From: Hyphococcus flavus
Lineage (GTDB): Bacteria > Pseudomonadota > Alphaproteobacteria > Caulobacterales > Parvularculaceae
DNA length: 64,000 nt
Reading direction: 5' to 3'
Assembly (NCBI RefSeq): GCF_028748065.1
Contig: NZ_CP118166.1
Span: 1,069,501 to 1,133,500, forward strand
Position 1 is the stretch's first letter. Every line of letters starts with the position of its first letter. Below the pieces are notes generated by a model. That model did not search any database. It worked only from the letters and a program-made list of their open reading frames with translations, and was not told where the DNA came from. The position numbers and the translations under genes are program-made. Positions 53,694 to 62,971 of the stretch are shown piece after piece.

Positions 53694-54800
53694 TTATTGC
53701 GCCGCCAGCGGCGCGGGCTCGCGGCGATTCTGCAATGACGGCCCCGTCGGGTTGCCTTCAAAATCCGTCCAGCAATGGTTGCGATAATCGTAAAGCTTGC
53801 AGTTCCTCAATACACGGAAGAAATCGCGGAAACTGAACTCGTAGGCCGTTACCGCGTCGCCGTAACGGGCGCGCAAAAGCTTGCCCGCCTTGTCGAGATG
53901 ATAGATCGGTATCGTCGTCAGCGCATGATGCGCCGTATGTTCCATGACATTGTAATAAAGCCCCAGCCATTTGAGCGCAGGGATTTCCAAATGCGTCGTC
54001 CCCTCGATCGAGGCCTGATAGAACGACCAGTTCTCTTCACTGTCGAACCAATGCCCGTCTTCATGAGCGTGGTGCAAAAAGAAACTGAACGACGCGAGGA
54101 AGTTCCAGACAATCATCGGCAACAACCACGCTATCGCAAAAATCGCGAGCAAGCTTCTTTCGGGCTGCCAGAGTTTTCCGAAGAACAACAATGCGGCGAT
54201 GATCGCGCCGTGCCCGGCCACCACCAACACCGAATCCCAAAAGTAACGCTTCCAGTTTTTTCGAATTTCCGGCGCAACAGGCAGGATCAGTTTCGGTATC
54301 CAGATAGAAATGGGATAATTGAAAAACTGCCCTAAAACCCCGCGATTAAGCCGCTCGACAAAGCGCCGAAAAGGCGAAGCCGCGCGGTACTCCTCAACCG
54401 ACATGGGCGTCCAGACATAATCGACGCCTTTGAAATTGGTTTTGCCGTGGTGAAACCGGTTGTGACCCGTCTCCCACAGGCTGGCCGAATGCGCCGTCGG
54501 CAAAAAGGCGAGACGGCCGATAATCTGGTTGCCCCGCAGACTCGGCACAAAGCATTTGTGCACGCAATCATGGCCGATAATGAACAAAAGCCCGAGCGTG
54601 AATCCGTTGGCAAAACCAGCAAGCAGATTGACGGCTAATGGAAAAGGCCCGATGGCTGCGTAAAGGGTCGCCACATACGCCGCGAGATGTGCCGCCAGAA
54701 GGCGAAGCCCTTTAGACCATGACGGTGTTTCCACCAAACGGCGCTCATCGTCACTCAGCCATTCAAACGGCCGGCCTGTAGGCGTCGCATTAGCAGACAT
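53694..54800 (-). CDS. Membrane fatty acid desaturase
   Basis: 368 residues with four or more membrane helices. Three histidine boxes for the di-iron centre: GHDCVHK, GHNRFHHG and EHTAHH, with HHAHEDGHW between. Membership of the integral membrane desaturase/hydroxylase superfamily is clear; delta-9-type or lipid-modifying function is inferred. It lies next to the fab operon, which makes a fatty acyl substrate likely. The 5' end overlaps a short upstream ORF by 11 bases. Confidence 0.92.
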   Translation of the reverse strand: MSANATPTGRPFEWLSDDERRLVETPSWSKGLRLLAAHLAAYVATLYAAIGPFPLAVNLLAGFANGFTLGLLFIIGHDCVHKCFVPSLRGNQIIGRLAFLPTAHSASLWETGHNRFHHGKTNFKGVDYVWTPMSVEEYRAASPFRRFVERLNRGVLGQFFNYPISIWIPKLILPVAPEIRKNWKRYFWDSVLVVAGHGAIIAALLFFGKLWQPERSLLAIFAIAWLLPMIVWNFLASFSFFLHHAHEDGHWFDSEENWSFYQASIEGTTHLEIPALKWLGLYYNVMEHTAHHALTTIPIYHLDKAGKLLRARYGDAVTAYEFSFRDFFRVLRNCKLYDYRNHCWTDFEGNPTGPSLQNRREPAPLAAQ

Positions 54801-54936
54801 GGACCTCGCGCCTTGTTGCCTTCATCAGAGCCGGGAAATACGCCCCCCGCCAGCGCAGATCAAGCTTGGTAAGCGTAAACAACCCCGTATCGGTTTCGTA
54901 TCGATACCGATATGGCCGAACCCCGCCTATGGTCAC
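54790..54936 (-). CDS. Hidden 48-residue ORF overlapping the desaturase start
   Basis: A GTG at 54936 preceded by GGAGAG four bases away opens a frame reading VTIGGVRPYRYRYETDTG and ending in MKATRREVHVC, with its stop inside the first codons of the desaturase gene. The amino acid pattern (alternating aromatic and basic, no rare residues) looks like real protein rather than noise, and no longer gene covers this gap. Frame overlap implies coupling with the desaturase. No family recognised. Confidence 0.45.
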   Translation of the reverse strand: MTIGGVRPYRYRYETDTGLFTLTKLDLRWRGAYFPALMKATRREVHVC

Positions 54937-54954
54937 TGGGCTCTCCGCGCTGAA

Positions 54955-55890
54955 CTACTCGTCAAAAACCAGCGCGATCCATGTGCCGCTCTCGTTCACC
55001 GCAAGGCGCGTCAGGCCGGACAAACCGTCTTCCGAAAAATCATGAACGGGACGCCAATTCGTATTTCCGCTCGGCATGTAATCGTAAAGCACTGAATCCG
55101 CTCCTGAGAAAATACGCTCAAGCGAACCGGCGTCATCAAAATGCGGCCAGAAAAAGTCCATGCCGTCGTTCAACGCAGCGACTGCTGAGATATCGCCGCT
55201 ATCGAGATCGAACATCATGATAGATTGCGCGCCAGAGTCATCTGCCTGCGTAAAGTAAAGCCGTTGACCATCCGGCGATGGCTGCAGGGAACGGCCGATA
55301 TTGCTGGCGAGTTTTCGCGTCTCACCGCTTTCGATATCCACAAGGTGTAGTTCGCCGGGTTCGGTACGCAGGAACACGCCGAGTTGTTGTCCATCGGCAA
55401 GCCAGGCGTAATAGCCGAGCGGCTTGAACTCAGCGACGGCGGCGGGCTCACCCGAACCGGGCATGTGATAGACTTGCGTCGTCTCGCCGCTTTCGTCGAT
55501 TTCCTGAATATAGGAAACGCCGTAATCGCCCGGCGCAGGTTTGGGAGAATACTCGCTAAAGCTCGGCGTATTCGTCACGCGCGTTTGCGATGCCGACAAA
55601 ATATCGTAACGCCACAAATCGGTTTTGCCGCTGTCGCCTTCGGAAACGAAATAAAACGCATCTGTACTCGCTAGAAAATACGGCTGGTTGTCGTAGCCGC
55701 CACCCTCAGTGATGCGGTTAAGCCCTGAAACGCTGACGCCGTCCGCTCCTGAAGATAACGTCGCGATATAAATGTCCGTACCCGGCAGTCCCGCAGGTGC
55801 GTCTTGGGACTGCACGCCTGCCGTTTCAGACTGATCAGGCGCGCCGCACGCGGCCAACGCCAACACAAATAGCCATACAAAGTTTTTCAT
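54955..55890 (-). CDS. TolB-like WD40-type periplasmic lipoprotein
   Basis: 311 residues. Lipoprotein signal LALAAC (about Cys15), then repeated beta-propeller blades as in TolB and prolyl oligopeptidase N-domains: GGGYDNQPYFLASTDAFYFVSEG, SPDGQRLYFTQADDSGAQSIMMFD and YAWLADGQQLGVFL. A tricorn-like or WD40-PD40 sensor/scaffold is likely; no enzymatic residues are visible. The S10 peptidase gene lies upstream on the same strand, 10 bp away, suggesting one unit. Confidence 0.85.
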   Translation of the reverse strand: MKNFVWLFVLALAACGAPDQSETAGVQSQDAPAGLPGTDIYIATLSSGADGVSVSGLNRITEGGGYDNQPYFLASTDAFYFVSEGDSGKTDLWRYDILSASQTRVTNTPSFSEYSPKPAPGDYGVSYIQEIDESGETTQVYHMPGSGEPAAVAEFKPLGYYAWLADGQQLGVFLRTEPGELHLVDIESGETRKLASNIGRSLQPSPDGQRLYFTQADDSGAQSIMMFDLDSGDISAVAALNDGMDFFWPHFDDAGSLERIFSGADSVLYDYMPSGNTNWRPVHDFSEDGLSGLTRLAVNESGTWIALVFDE

Positions 55891-55899
55891 GTGCGTAGC

Positions 55900-57411
55900 C
55901 TACTCGGCGTTGATGAAAGCGCGTACGTCCGCCGCCAGCGCTTCGAGCGAGGGTTGGTGAATATACATCATGTGACCGGCTTCATAATAAGTGAGCGTTA
56001 AACGCGACCGGTCAAACCCCGGCTGCGCCAGGGTCATTTCCGTGCCGAAAAACGGGGTTGCAAGATCGTAATAGCCATTGGCTGCGAGAACGCGCAGATC
56101 CTTGTTCTGACGCATGGCGCGTTCGACCCACGGGGCGACGTTAACATAAGCGTTTTCACCGCCGCCATTGCCTGCGTCCCAGTTCCAGCTTCGAACACCG
56201 CCAAGGGTCGAGTAAGGCTCATCGATATCAACGCCAAGATCGCGGCTGAAATAATCAAGCATTCCAGCCGTATAGGCTGCATCTATACCGTATGCGGACG
56301 GATCATATTCCGGCGTTTCACCAACACCGTCTGCTTCCATGCCGGTAAACCGGGAGTCGAGACGACCAACAGCCAACCCTTCATCACGGCGCAGTTCACG
56401 CATGAAACGCGCCAAAGTAACGCGCAGGTGCGCTCGCTTCAAATAATCCTCTGATAAGCCGATGAACGACGCAAGCTTCGCCGCCACCGCATCGCGCTCC
56501 GCCTCCGGCATGAGCTGACCCTTCAAAAGCGCCGGCATGTATTCATCGGTCGCAAACGCTCGCGCATCGTCCAGGAACGCTTCCATGTCGCCGCCCCATT
56601 GGCTGCGGTCGACTTTCTCATGATACCAGGCCGTCGCAGCGTATCCCGGCATCAAGCCGATATAACCGACATCATTGCCTGCATCCGTCGCGTCGAGGCC
56701 GAAGTTCAGAACCGTCGAGATCAGGACAATGCCGTTGACAGCGATGTCAGTCCAGCCGCTTTCAAGCGCGGACAGCAATGCAGCGGAGCGGGTGGTGCCG
56801 TAACTTTCACCCATCAGGTATTTCGGCGAGTTCCAGCGCTTGTGCTCCACCAGCCAGCGGCGAATAAACTCGCGCACGGAAGCCGCGTCCTGCGTCACGC
56901 CCCAGTAATCGTCAGTAGACGCATCGCCAATGGTTTTCGACCAGCCTGTTCCAACAGGGTCGATAAATACCATGTCCGTCACATCAATGATCGATTCCGA
57001 ATTGGCGATCAGGTCATAGGGCGCAGCGCCATCATCATCCGGATCGGAGGGCAGGCGCACCCGCTTCGGCCCGAAGACGCCCATATGAAGCCACAATGAA
57101 GCCGAACCCGGCCCGCCGTTAAATATAAAAGCAACAGGCCGTTCGCGCGGATCATCATAACCGTCGGCGATGTAAGACGTAGAGAATATCGATGCGACCG
57201 GCTCGCCTTTGTCATCTTTCAAAAAGGTCTCGCCGGCAATCACACGATAACTGACCGACTTGCCGCCCGCGTTCACGCGCGCCGTTGTTTCATAGACCCG
57301 TGGCGCATTGGCGCCCTCTTCTGATTTCTCGGCCGGCGTTTCTTCCTGTGCGGCGGCGCAGCTTGCAATGAAAAGGCCTGCCATCAGGGTGGCGAGCAGT
57401 CTCATGATCAT
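55900..57411 (-). CDS. S10-family serine carboxypeptidase
   Basis: 503 residues with a lipoprotein-like signal (FIASCAAAQEE), so enveloped. Serine protease triad of family S10: FNGGPGSASLWLHMG (oxyanion), MGESYGTTRSAALL (Ser nucleophile), a late Asp in the YYDLATPFF region and His in YYEAGHMMYIHQPS. VFIDPVGTGWSK is also characteristic. It trims C-terminal residues from exported peptides, in line with the other exported peptidases in this window. Upstream is the third DUF885 gene. Confidence 0.92.
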   Translation of the reverse strand: MIMRLLATLMAGLFIASCAAAQEETPAEKSEEGANAPRVYETTARVNAGGKSVSYRVIAGETFLKDDKGEPVASIFSTSYIADGYDDPRERPVAFIFNGGPGSASLWLHMGVFGPKRVRLPSDPDDDGAAPYDLIANSESIIDVTDMVFIDPVGTGWSKTIGDASTDDYWGVTQDAASVREFIRRWLVEHKRWNSPKYLMGESYGTTRSAALLSALESGWTDIAVNGIVLISTVLNFGLDATDAGNDVGYIGLMPGYAATAWYHEKVDRSQWGGDMEAFLDDARAFATDEYMPALLKGQLMPEAERDAVAAKLASFIGLSEDYLKRAHLRVTLARFMRELRRDEGLAVGRLDSRFTGMEADGVGETPEYDPSAYGIDAAYTAGMLDYFSRDLGVDIDEPYSTLGGVRSWNWDAGNGGGENAYVNVAPWVERAMRQNKDLRVLAANGYYDLATPFFGTEMTLAQPGFDRSRLTLTYYEAGHMMYIHQPSLEALAADVRAFINAE

Positions 57412-57434
57412 GGCTTTCCCTATTCCGGCCTTTC

Positions 57435-59339
57435 TTAGGCCCCTTGTTTTTCTTTTATCCAGGCGTCGATTTTACGCTCTAGCACCGGCATCGGCATGGT
57501 GCCGGTCAGCAGGATTTCATCGTGAAATTCGCGGATGTCGAAATCCGGCCCCAAAGCCTCTTCCGCTTTTTTGCGCAACTCATTCATCTTCAGCATGCCA
57601 AGCTTGTAGGACGTCGCCTGCCCCGGCCAAACAGAATAGCGCTCAACCTCGCGCGTGATGGACGCTTCCGAACGGCCCGTATTGTTCAACATGTATTCAA
57701 TCGCCTGTTCGCGCGTCCATTGTTTGTGGTGAAGACCGGTATCGACGACAAGCCTGACGGAACGGAAAAGTTCCGACTGCAGCCGCCCGAGATCACCCAT
57801 GGGATCGTCGGCGAACATACCCATTTCAGCCGCCACCTGTTCCGCGTAAAGCGCCCAGCCTTCAGAAAATTCCGAGAAACTGGTCATGTTACGGATTAAA
57901 GGCAGGCCCGCCGCACGTTCCAGCGAACGCTGGAAATGGTGCCCCGGCACCGCCTCATGATAGGTCAAGGTTTTTAACGTCAGCTTTGGCCAATCGGCGG
58001 TGTTTTTAAGATTGATCCAGTAAATGCCTGGTCGCGACCCATCGAGCGGGGGCGCGCTGTAATATCCGCCGGGCGCGGAATCCTGTTCGTAAACCGGAAT
58101 GCGACGAACCTCGACCGGTTGCTCGGGCAGCGTCCCGAACCAGTCACCCGCCAGCGCCATGATGTTGCTCACCTGCACATTCAAATCGGCGAGCAACTGA
58201 GCACGGCCGGCGTCATCGTTCGGATACAGCATGTCCTCGCGCGCGCCGATCTGCCGGAAACGTTCTGTAACGGAGCCTTCCGTCAATCCTTGCGCATCAA
58301 GAATGGCATCCATTTCGGCGGTGATGCGCGCGACCTCGTCTAGGCCTATCTGGTGAACGTCATCAGCCGTTTTGGCGCCAGCGCCGTAAACCTGCAGCGC
58401 ATGGGCGTAGAACGCCGTCCCTTCATCGCCAAGCCGCCAAATGCCGGCGTCGGTCCCTGCTTGGGCTTTAAGGCTTTCAAGCGTCGCCGAAAGCCGCGCA
58501 TAGGCTGGATAAACATTTGTTTCCAGCGCTGTTACGGCTTGTGTCAAAAGATCGGCGCGTTCCTCATCACTCAACTCAGAGACATTTTCGAGCCTTGCCG
58601 CAAACGATGTTGCGAGCACGTTTTGATCGGGCGGCGAGGATGTGAAACCCGTTATCGAATTAATCGCGCCGTTCACCGCGAATAATGGCGGCGTCACGCC
58701 TAACGCGGCATCGCCGCTGACAGTTTCAATCGTTTCGTCAAAGACACGGCCGAACTCATTCAACCGCGAAACATAGTCTTCCGCCCCCTGACGGGTTTCC
58801 ACCTTATGACGGTTCAACATCAAGCTCGGCAGACCTAAATGCGGCCCTGAAAGTTGGGTCACCACATAGGGCGAACCTGAACCGTAGGGAGTTGCGCCGC
58901 CAAAAGCGAACTGATTGCGGCGGGCGCCATTTTGATAAGACGTTCTAAGGACGTCATAGGTGATGGCGTCCTGCCCTGAAAACTGGTCGCGCTCAAAGCC
59001 CCTGATCTCCTGCAGAAACATCTCATTCAAGCTGCGCGCCTGTTCATTCGCGGCAAAACCGTAACCGCCAAGCCTGCCATTAAACCCGGCGCCGGCAATG
59101 TCTTCATCAACGCCCAGTGACGTGGCGTATTCCGGCGCCATTCTCAGAACCTGTTGTGCATGATCGGCCAACATAGCCTGCAACATGGAGGCAGGCGTCG
59201 GGGCGGCTTCCTGGGTTGGCTCATCCACCGTGCTAACCACGGTGTCTTCTGCGGGCGCAGCGCGCTCACCACATCCCGACAACATCAAGATCGCCAACGC
59301 TGATCCGGCCAACAAAGACTGTTTTTTATGAAGTCGCAT
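57435..59339 (-). CDS. DUF885-family metallopeptidase-like lipoprotein (copy 3)
   Basis: 634 residues from MRLHKKQSLLAG, a lipoprotein signal with lipobox LMLSGC. The DUF885 core is intact: LTYHEAVPGHHFQRSLERA, FSEFSEGWALYAEQV, LQSELFRSVRLVVDTGLHHKQW and VWPGQATSYKLGMLKMNEL. A 46-codon open extension upstream is not conserved-looking and is rejected. It precedes the S10 peptidase and TolB-like genes on the same strand, a likely peptide-degrading unit. Confidence 0.92.
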   Translation of the reverse strand: MRLHKKQSLLAGSALAILMLSGCGERAAPAEDTVVSTVDEPTQEAAPTPASMLQAMLADHAQQVLRMAPEYATSLGVDEDIAGAGFNGRLGGYGFAANEQARSLNEMFLQEIRGFERDQFSGQDAITYDVLRTSYQNGARRNQFAFGGATPYGSGSPYVVTQLSGPHLGLPSLMLNRHKVETRQGAEDYVSRLNEFGRVFDETIETVSGDAALGVTPPLFAVNGAINSITGFTSSPPDQNVLATSFAARLENVSELSDEERADLLTQAVTALETNVYPAYARLSATLESLKAQAGTDAGIWRLGDEGTAFYAHALQVYGAGAKTADDVHQIGLDEVARITAEMDAILDAQGLTEGSVTERFRQIGAREDMLYPNDDAGRAQLLADLNVQVSNIMALAGDWFGTLPEQPVEVRRIPVYEQDSAPGGYYSAPPLDGSRPGIYWINLKNTADWPKLTLKTLTYHEAVPGHHFQRSLERAAGLPLIRNMTSFSEFSEGWALYAEQVAAEMGMFADDPMGDLGRLQSELFRSVRLVVDTGLHHKQWTREQAIEYMLNNTGRSEASITREVERYSVWPGQATSYKLGMLKMNELRKKAEEALGPDFDIREFHDEILLTGTMPMPVLERKIDAWIKEKQGA

Positions 59340-59458
59340 GGTTTCGTCCCCTCGCTTTTCCGGCCCTTGCTGTTCCGGTGTCGAATCGCGGTTCACCATA
59401 GCCTTCAAAACCGCCGCCCCAAAGCCGGGAAGAGGCGCCGAGGTCATCAAAAACAAAA

Positions 59459-59487
59459 AGCGGCGCCTGATTGCCACAGGCGCCGCT
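59459..59487 (-). terminator. Terminator of pnp
   Basis: A perfect 11-bp stem (59477-59487 with 59459-59469) and 7-nt loop, followed on the minus strand by TTTTTGTTTTT. It begins about 30 bp after the pnp stop. Confidence 0.93.
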
Positions 59488-59517
59488 CTTCATGGAGTCT
59501 TGAGTGAAATCAAGCGG

Positions 59518-61632
59518 TTAGTCGCGCTCAATCTCCTGGCCTGTGGATTGATCCACGACTTTCATAGAAAGACGCACTTTGCCCCGATCGTCAAAGCCGA
59601 GAAGTTTCACGAAAACTTCGTCGCCTTCCTTGACCACATCGGTGGTCTTTTCAGGCCGTCCGTCCGACAATTGCGAGATATGCACGAGGCCGTCACGCGG
59701 ACCGAAGAAGTTGACGAAAGCGCCGAAATCCATGGTCTTGACCACTTTGCCCTTATAGATTTCACCAACCTCAGGTTCGGCGACGATGGAATGAATCCAC
59801 TTGTACGCCGCATCGATCTGCGCCTTGTCGCTGGAGGCGATCTTGATCAGGCCTTCGTCATCGACATTAATTTTTGCGCCGGTCTCTTCGACAATTTGCC
59901 GGATGACCTTGCCGCCTGAACCGATCACGTCGCGAATTTTGTCTTTCGCAATCTGCATCGTTTCAATGCGCGGCGCATAATCGCCGAGATCCGCACGCGC
60001 CGTATCAAGCGCCTTGTTCATCTCACCCAGAATATGCATGCGGCCGTCTTTCGCCTGATCGAGCGCGACCTGCATGATCTCTTCGGTGATGCCAGCGACC
60101 TTGATGTCCATCTGCAACGATGTGACGCCCTGATCCGTGCCGGCGACTTTAAAATCCATGTCGCCAAGGTGATCTTCGTCGCCAAGAATATCAGACAGTA
60201 CCGAGAACCGCTCGCCCTCGAGGATCAGTCCCATGGCGATACCCGCCACCGGGCGCTTCACCGGCACGCCGGCGTCCATCATTGCGAGCGACGAACCGCA
60301 GACCGTCGCCATGGACGATGAGCCGTTGGATTCGGTAATTTCCGAGACAAGACGGATGACGTAAGGAAATTCATCCTGGGTCGGAATAACTGCTTTCAGG
60401 GCGCGCCAGGCGAGCTTGCCGTGGCCGATTTCACGCCGGCCGGTAAAGCCCATGCGGCCCACTTCGCCAACCGAATAGGGCGGGAAGTTGTAGTGCAGGA
60501 GGAACTGTTCCTTGTAGGTGCCGGACAACGCGTCGATGAACTGCTCGTCCTCACCAGTGCCGAGCGTTGCAACAACCAGCGCTTGCGTTTCACCGCGAGT
60601 GAACAGCGACGAGCCGTGCGTGCGCGGCAATACGCCTGCCTCGGCGACGATCGGGCGGACTGTTTTGGTGTCGCGACCGTCAATGCGTTCGCCCGTGTCG
60701 AGAATGCCGCCACGCACGATGTCAGACTCGATCGACTTGAACGCCCCGCCAACAACAGCTTTCGATGGCGCGTCTTCGTTTTCGTCATCGCACAGGGCTT
60801 CGACGACCTTGTTTTTCGCCGCCGCCAGCGCTTCCTGACGGTCCTGTTTGACGACAAGCTTGTAGGCCGCCTTGACGTCTTCCTCGACGAGTTCGCGGAC
60901 CTGACGCTCAACATCCGAGTTATCGGGCGCTGTAAAGTCCCAGGGCTCTTTCGCGCATTCTTCCGCGAAATCGATGATCAGGCTAATCGCCTCTTTTGCA
61001 GCCTTGTGACCGAAACTCACCGCGCCAAGCATCACGTCTTCAGAAAGCTCGCTCGCTTCTGACTCAACCATCATCACCGCATCGGCGGTGCCGGCCATAA
61101 CGAGGTCGAGTTTGGACTCGTCCATCGTATCAATCTGCGGATTGAGGACATACTCGCCATTGATATAGCCGACGCGCGAGGCGCCGATCGGACCCATAAA
61201 AGGCACGCCTGAAATCGTCAGCGCCGCAGAGGCGGCAATCATCGCGACGACATCAGGATCGTTTTCAAGATCGTGGCTTAAAACCTGGGCCACAACCAGC
61301 ACTTCGTTTTTAAAGCCTTTGGCGAACAGCGGCCGGATCGGGCGGTCGATAAGGCGCGACGTCAGGGTCTCTTTTTCAGTCGGGCGCCCTTCGCGTTTGA
61401 AGTACCCGCCCGGCACGCGGCCGGCGGCGTAGTATTTTTCCTGATAATGGACCGTCAGTGGAAAGAAATCGAAAGCAGGGTTCGCTTCCTTTGCAGCGGT
61501 GACCGCAGCGAGCACGGATGTTTCGCCATAAGTGACGAGCACGGCGCCGTCAGCCTGGCGCGCGATGCGCCCTGTTTCGAGCGTCAGCGTTCTGCCGCCC
61601 CATTCGATCGATTTTTTCGTGATATTGAACAT
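59518..61632 (-). CDS. pnp: Polynucleotide phosphorylase
   Basis: 704 residues: two RNase PH domains ([58 protein letters not shown] with the catalytic Asp pair), then KH domain [25 protein letters not shown] and the S1 domain [20 protein letters not shown]. It degrades RNA 3'-5' by phosphorolysis in the degradosome. rpsO lies upstream on the same strand, but an SDR gene with its own terminator stands between them, breaking the usual rpsO-pnp pair. Confidence 0.98.
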   Translation of the reverse strand: MFNITKKSIEWGGRTLTLETGRIARQADGAVLVTYGETSVLAAVTAAKEANPAFDFFPLTVHYQEKYYAAGRVPGGYFKREGRPTEKETLTSRLIDRPIRPLFAKGFKNEVLVVAQVLSHDLENDPDVVAMIAASAALTISGVPFMGPIGASRVGYINGEYVLNPQIDTMDESKLDLVMAGTADAVMMVESEASELSEDVMLGAVSFGHKAAKEAISLIIDFAEECAKEPWDFTAPDNSDVERQVRELVEEDVKAAYKLVVKQDRQEALAAAKNKVVEALCDDENEDAPSKAVVGGAFKSIESDIVRGGILDTGERIDGRDTKTVRPIVAEAGVLPRTHGSSLFTRGETQALVVATLGTGEDEQFIDALSGTYKEQFLLHYNFPPYSVGEVGRMGFTGRREIGHGKLAWRALKAVIPTQDEFPYVIRLVSEITESNGSSSMATVCGSSLAMMDAGVPVKRPVAGIAMGLILEGERFSVLSDILGDEDHLGDMDFKVAGTDQGVTSLQMDIKVAGITEEIMQVALDQAKDGRMHILGEMNKALDTARADLGDYAPRIETMQIAKDKIRDVIGSGGKVIRQIVEETGAKINVDDEGLIKIASSDKAQIDAAYKWIHSIVAEPEVGEIYKGKVVKTMDFGAFVNFFGPRDGLVHISQLSDGRPEKTTDVVKEGDEVFVKLLGFDDRGKVRLSMKVVDQSTGQEIERD

Positions 61633-61710
61633 ATTTTCTCTTCTCTTCTTACGCGTCGGCTCTCACGCGGATCGCAAAAGCCCTTCGGTTTTATGTAGCC
61701 AAAAACGAAA

Positions 61711-61733
61711 GCGCCGCCTTATTGAGGCGGCGC
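61711..61733 (-). terminator. Terminator of the SDR gene
   Basis: Stem GCGCCGCC/GGCGGCGC (61711-61718 with 61726-61733), 7-nt loop, followed on the minus strand by TTTCGTTTTT. It sits between the SDR stop and pnp. Confidence 0.9.
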
Positions 61734-61740
61734 GGGTTGG

Positions 61741-62502
61741 TTATCTCGGCTGCATTCTGATGGCTCCATCGAGCCTTATGGTTTCGCCGTTCATGTACCC
61801 GTTACGGCAGATTTCTACTGCAAGTGATGCGTATTCTTCCGGCGCACCCAGTCGCTTTGGAAACGGCACCATGGCGGCGAGCGCATCCTGAATTTTTTGA
61901 TCCATGCCGGCCATCATCGGGGTCCAGAAAATGCCCGGCGCGATGGTGTTGACGCGCACGCCAATACTCATCAGGTCGCGCGCGATCGGCAGGGTCATGC
62001 CGGCGACGCCTGCTTTTGACGCCGAATACGCCGCCTGCCCGATCTGGCCGTCAAAAGCGGCGACCGAGGCGGTATTGATGATGACCCCGCGCGCGCCGTC
62101 TTGTTGCGGTTCGTTTTTCTCCATCTGCTCCGCAACGAGGCGAATGCAGTTAAACGTACCGATCAGATTGACCTCAAGGACGCGTTTGTAATTGTCGAGA
62201 TTGTGCGCGCCATTCTTGCCCACCGTTTTTTCGCCGACAGCGATGCCCGCGCAATTCACAAGGATCGACGGCGATCCATTGGCTTCAACGGATTTGGCGA
62301 GCGACTGCTTGACGTTGTCCTCATCGGCAACGTTGGTTTTGCAGAAGACGCCGCCGAGTTTTTCGGCAAGCGCCTCGCCCTTTTCTTCATTGAGGTCCCA
62401 GAGAGCGACTTTCACGCCGGCTTCCGCCAGGGCTTCGGCTGTCGCCGCGCCGAGGCCAGATGCGCCGCCAGTGATGATTGCTGATGTTCCGGAAATTTTC
62501 AT
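61741..62502 (-). CDS. SDR dehydrogenase, type 2 3-hydroxyacyl-CoA dehydrogenase-like
   Basis: 253 residues from MKISGTSAIITGGASG, with an AGGAG ribosome site. Cofactor motif TGGASGLGAATAEAL, NAG motif ILVNCAGIAV and the catalytic Y-x3-K in QAAYSASKAG; the ALAAMVPFPKRLGAPEEYASLAVEIC stretch is typical of the HSD17B10-like group acting in fatty acid or branched-chain breakdown. It is wedged between rpsO and pnp with its own terminator, an unusual position. Confidence 0.92.
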   Translation of the reverse strand: MKISGTSAIITGGASGLGAATAEALAEAGVKVALWDLNEEKGEALAEKLGGVFCKTNVADEDNVKQSLAKSVEANGSPSILVNCAGIAVGEKTVGKNGAHNLDNYKRVLEVNLIGTFNCIRLVAEQMEKNEPQQDGARGVIINTASVAAFDGQIGQAAYSASKAGVAGMTLPIARDLMSIGVRVNTIAPGIFWTPMMAGMDQKIQDALAAMVPFPKRLGAPEEYASLAVEICRNGYMNGETIRLDGAIRMQPR

Positions 62503-62531
62503 TTTTTCTCCTCGCCCGTTCGTCAAATAAA

Positions 62532-62561
62532 GCGCCGCTCCCCCTGGAACGGCGCCGGGCG
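62532..62561 (-). terminator. Terminator of rpsO
   Basis: Stem GCGCCG/CGGCGC with an inner TCC/GGA pairing (62532-62537 with 62550-62555), followed on the minus strand by TTTATTT. It separates rpsO from the SDR gene. Confidence 0.8.
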
Positions 62562-62565
62562 CAAA

Positions 62566-62835
62566 TTAGCGGCGCAGGCCAAGCTCTTCGATCAGCTTCT
62601 TGTAGCGCCCTTCGTCATTGCGCTTGACATAATCAAGAAGACGACGGCGCTGAGAGACCATTTTCAACAGCCCGCGACGCGAGTGATTGTCTTTCTTGTG
62701 TCCCTTGAAGTGTTCGGTGAGGTTCGAAATGCGCTCCGACAGGATCGCAACCTGAACCTCCGGCGAGCCTGTGTCGCCATCATTCTGAGCAAATTTTTTA
62801 ATGAGTTCAGCCTTACGGCCAGCCGTAATGGACAT
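62566..62835 (-). CDS. rpsO: 30S ribosomal protein S15
   Basis: 89 residues with the whole S15 pattern: [38 protein letters not shown] and [28 protein letters not shown]. It binds 16S rRNA early in 30S assembly. Its terminator follows, then the inserted SDR gene and pnp. The start [11 protein letters not shown] is canonical. Confidence 0.98.
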   Translation of the reverse strand: MSITAGRKAELIKKFAQNDGDTGSPEVQVAILSERISNLTEHFKGHKKDNHSRRGLLKMVSQRRRLLDYVKRNDEGRYKKLIEELGLRR

Positions 62836-62971
62836 ACTTGTGTTTCTCCGCAGCGTCCCCTGAAAATCACGGCCTTGCCGGGACGCCGTCCAGCAAGGTC
62901 GTTAGAATTTCGGGGCTTATGGGGGAAAAGCGGCGGGATGGCAAGGGGCTGGCCTGAGCCCTATCCGACGA

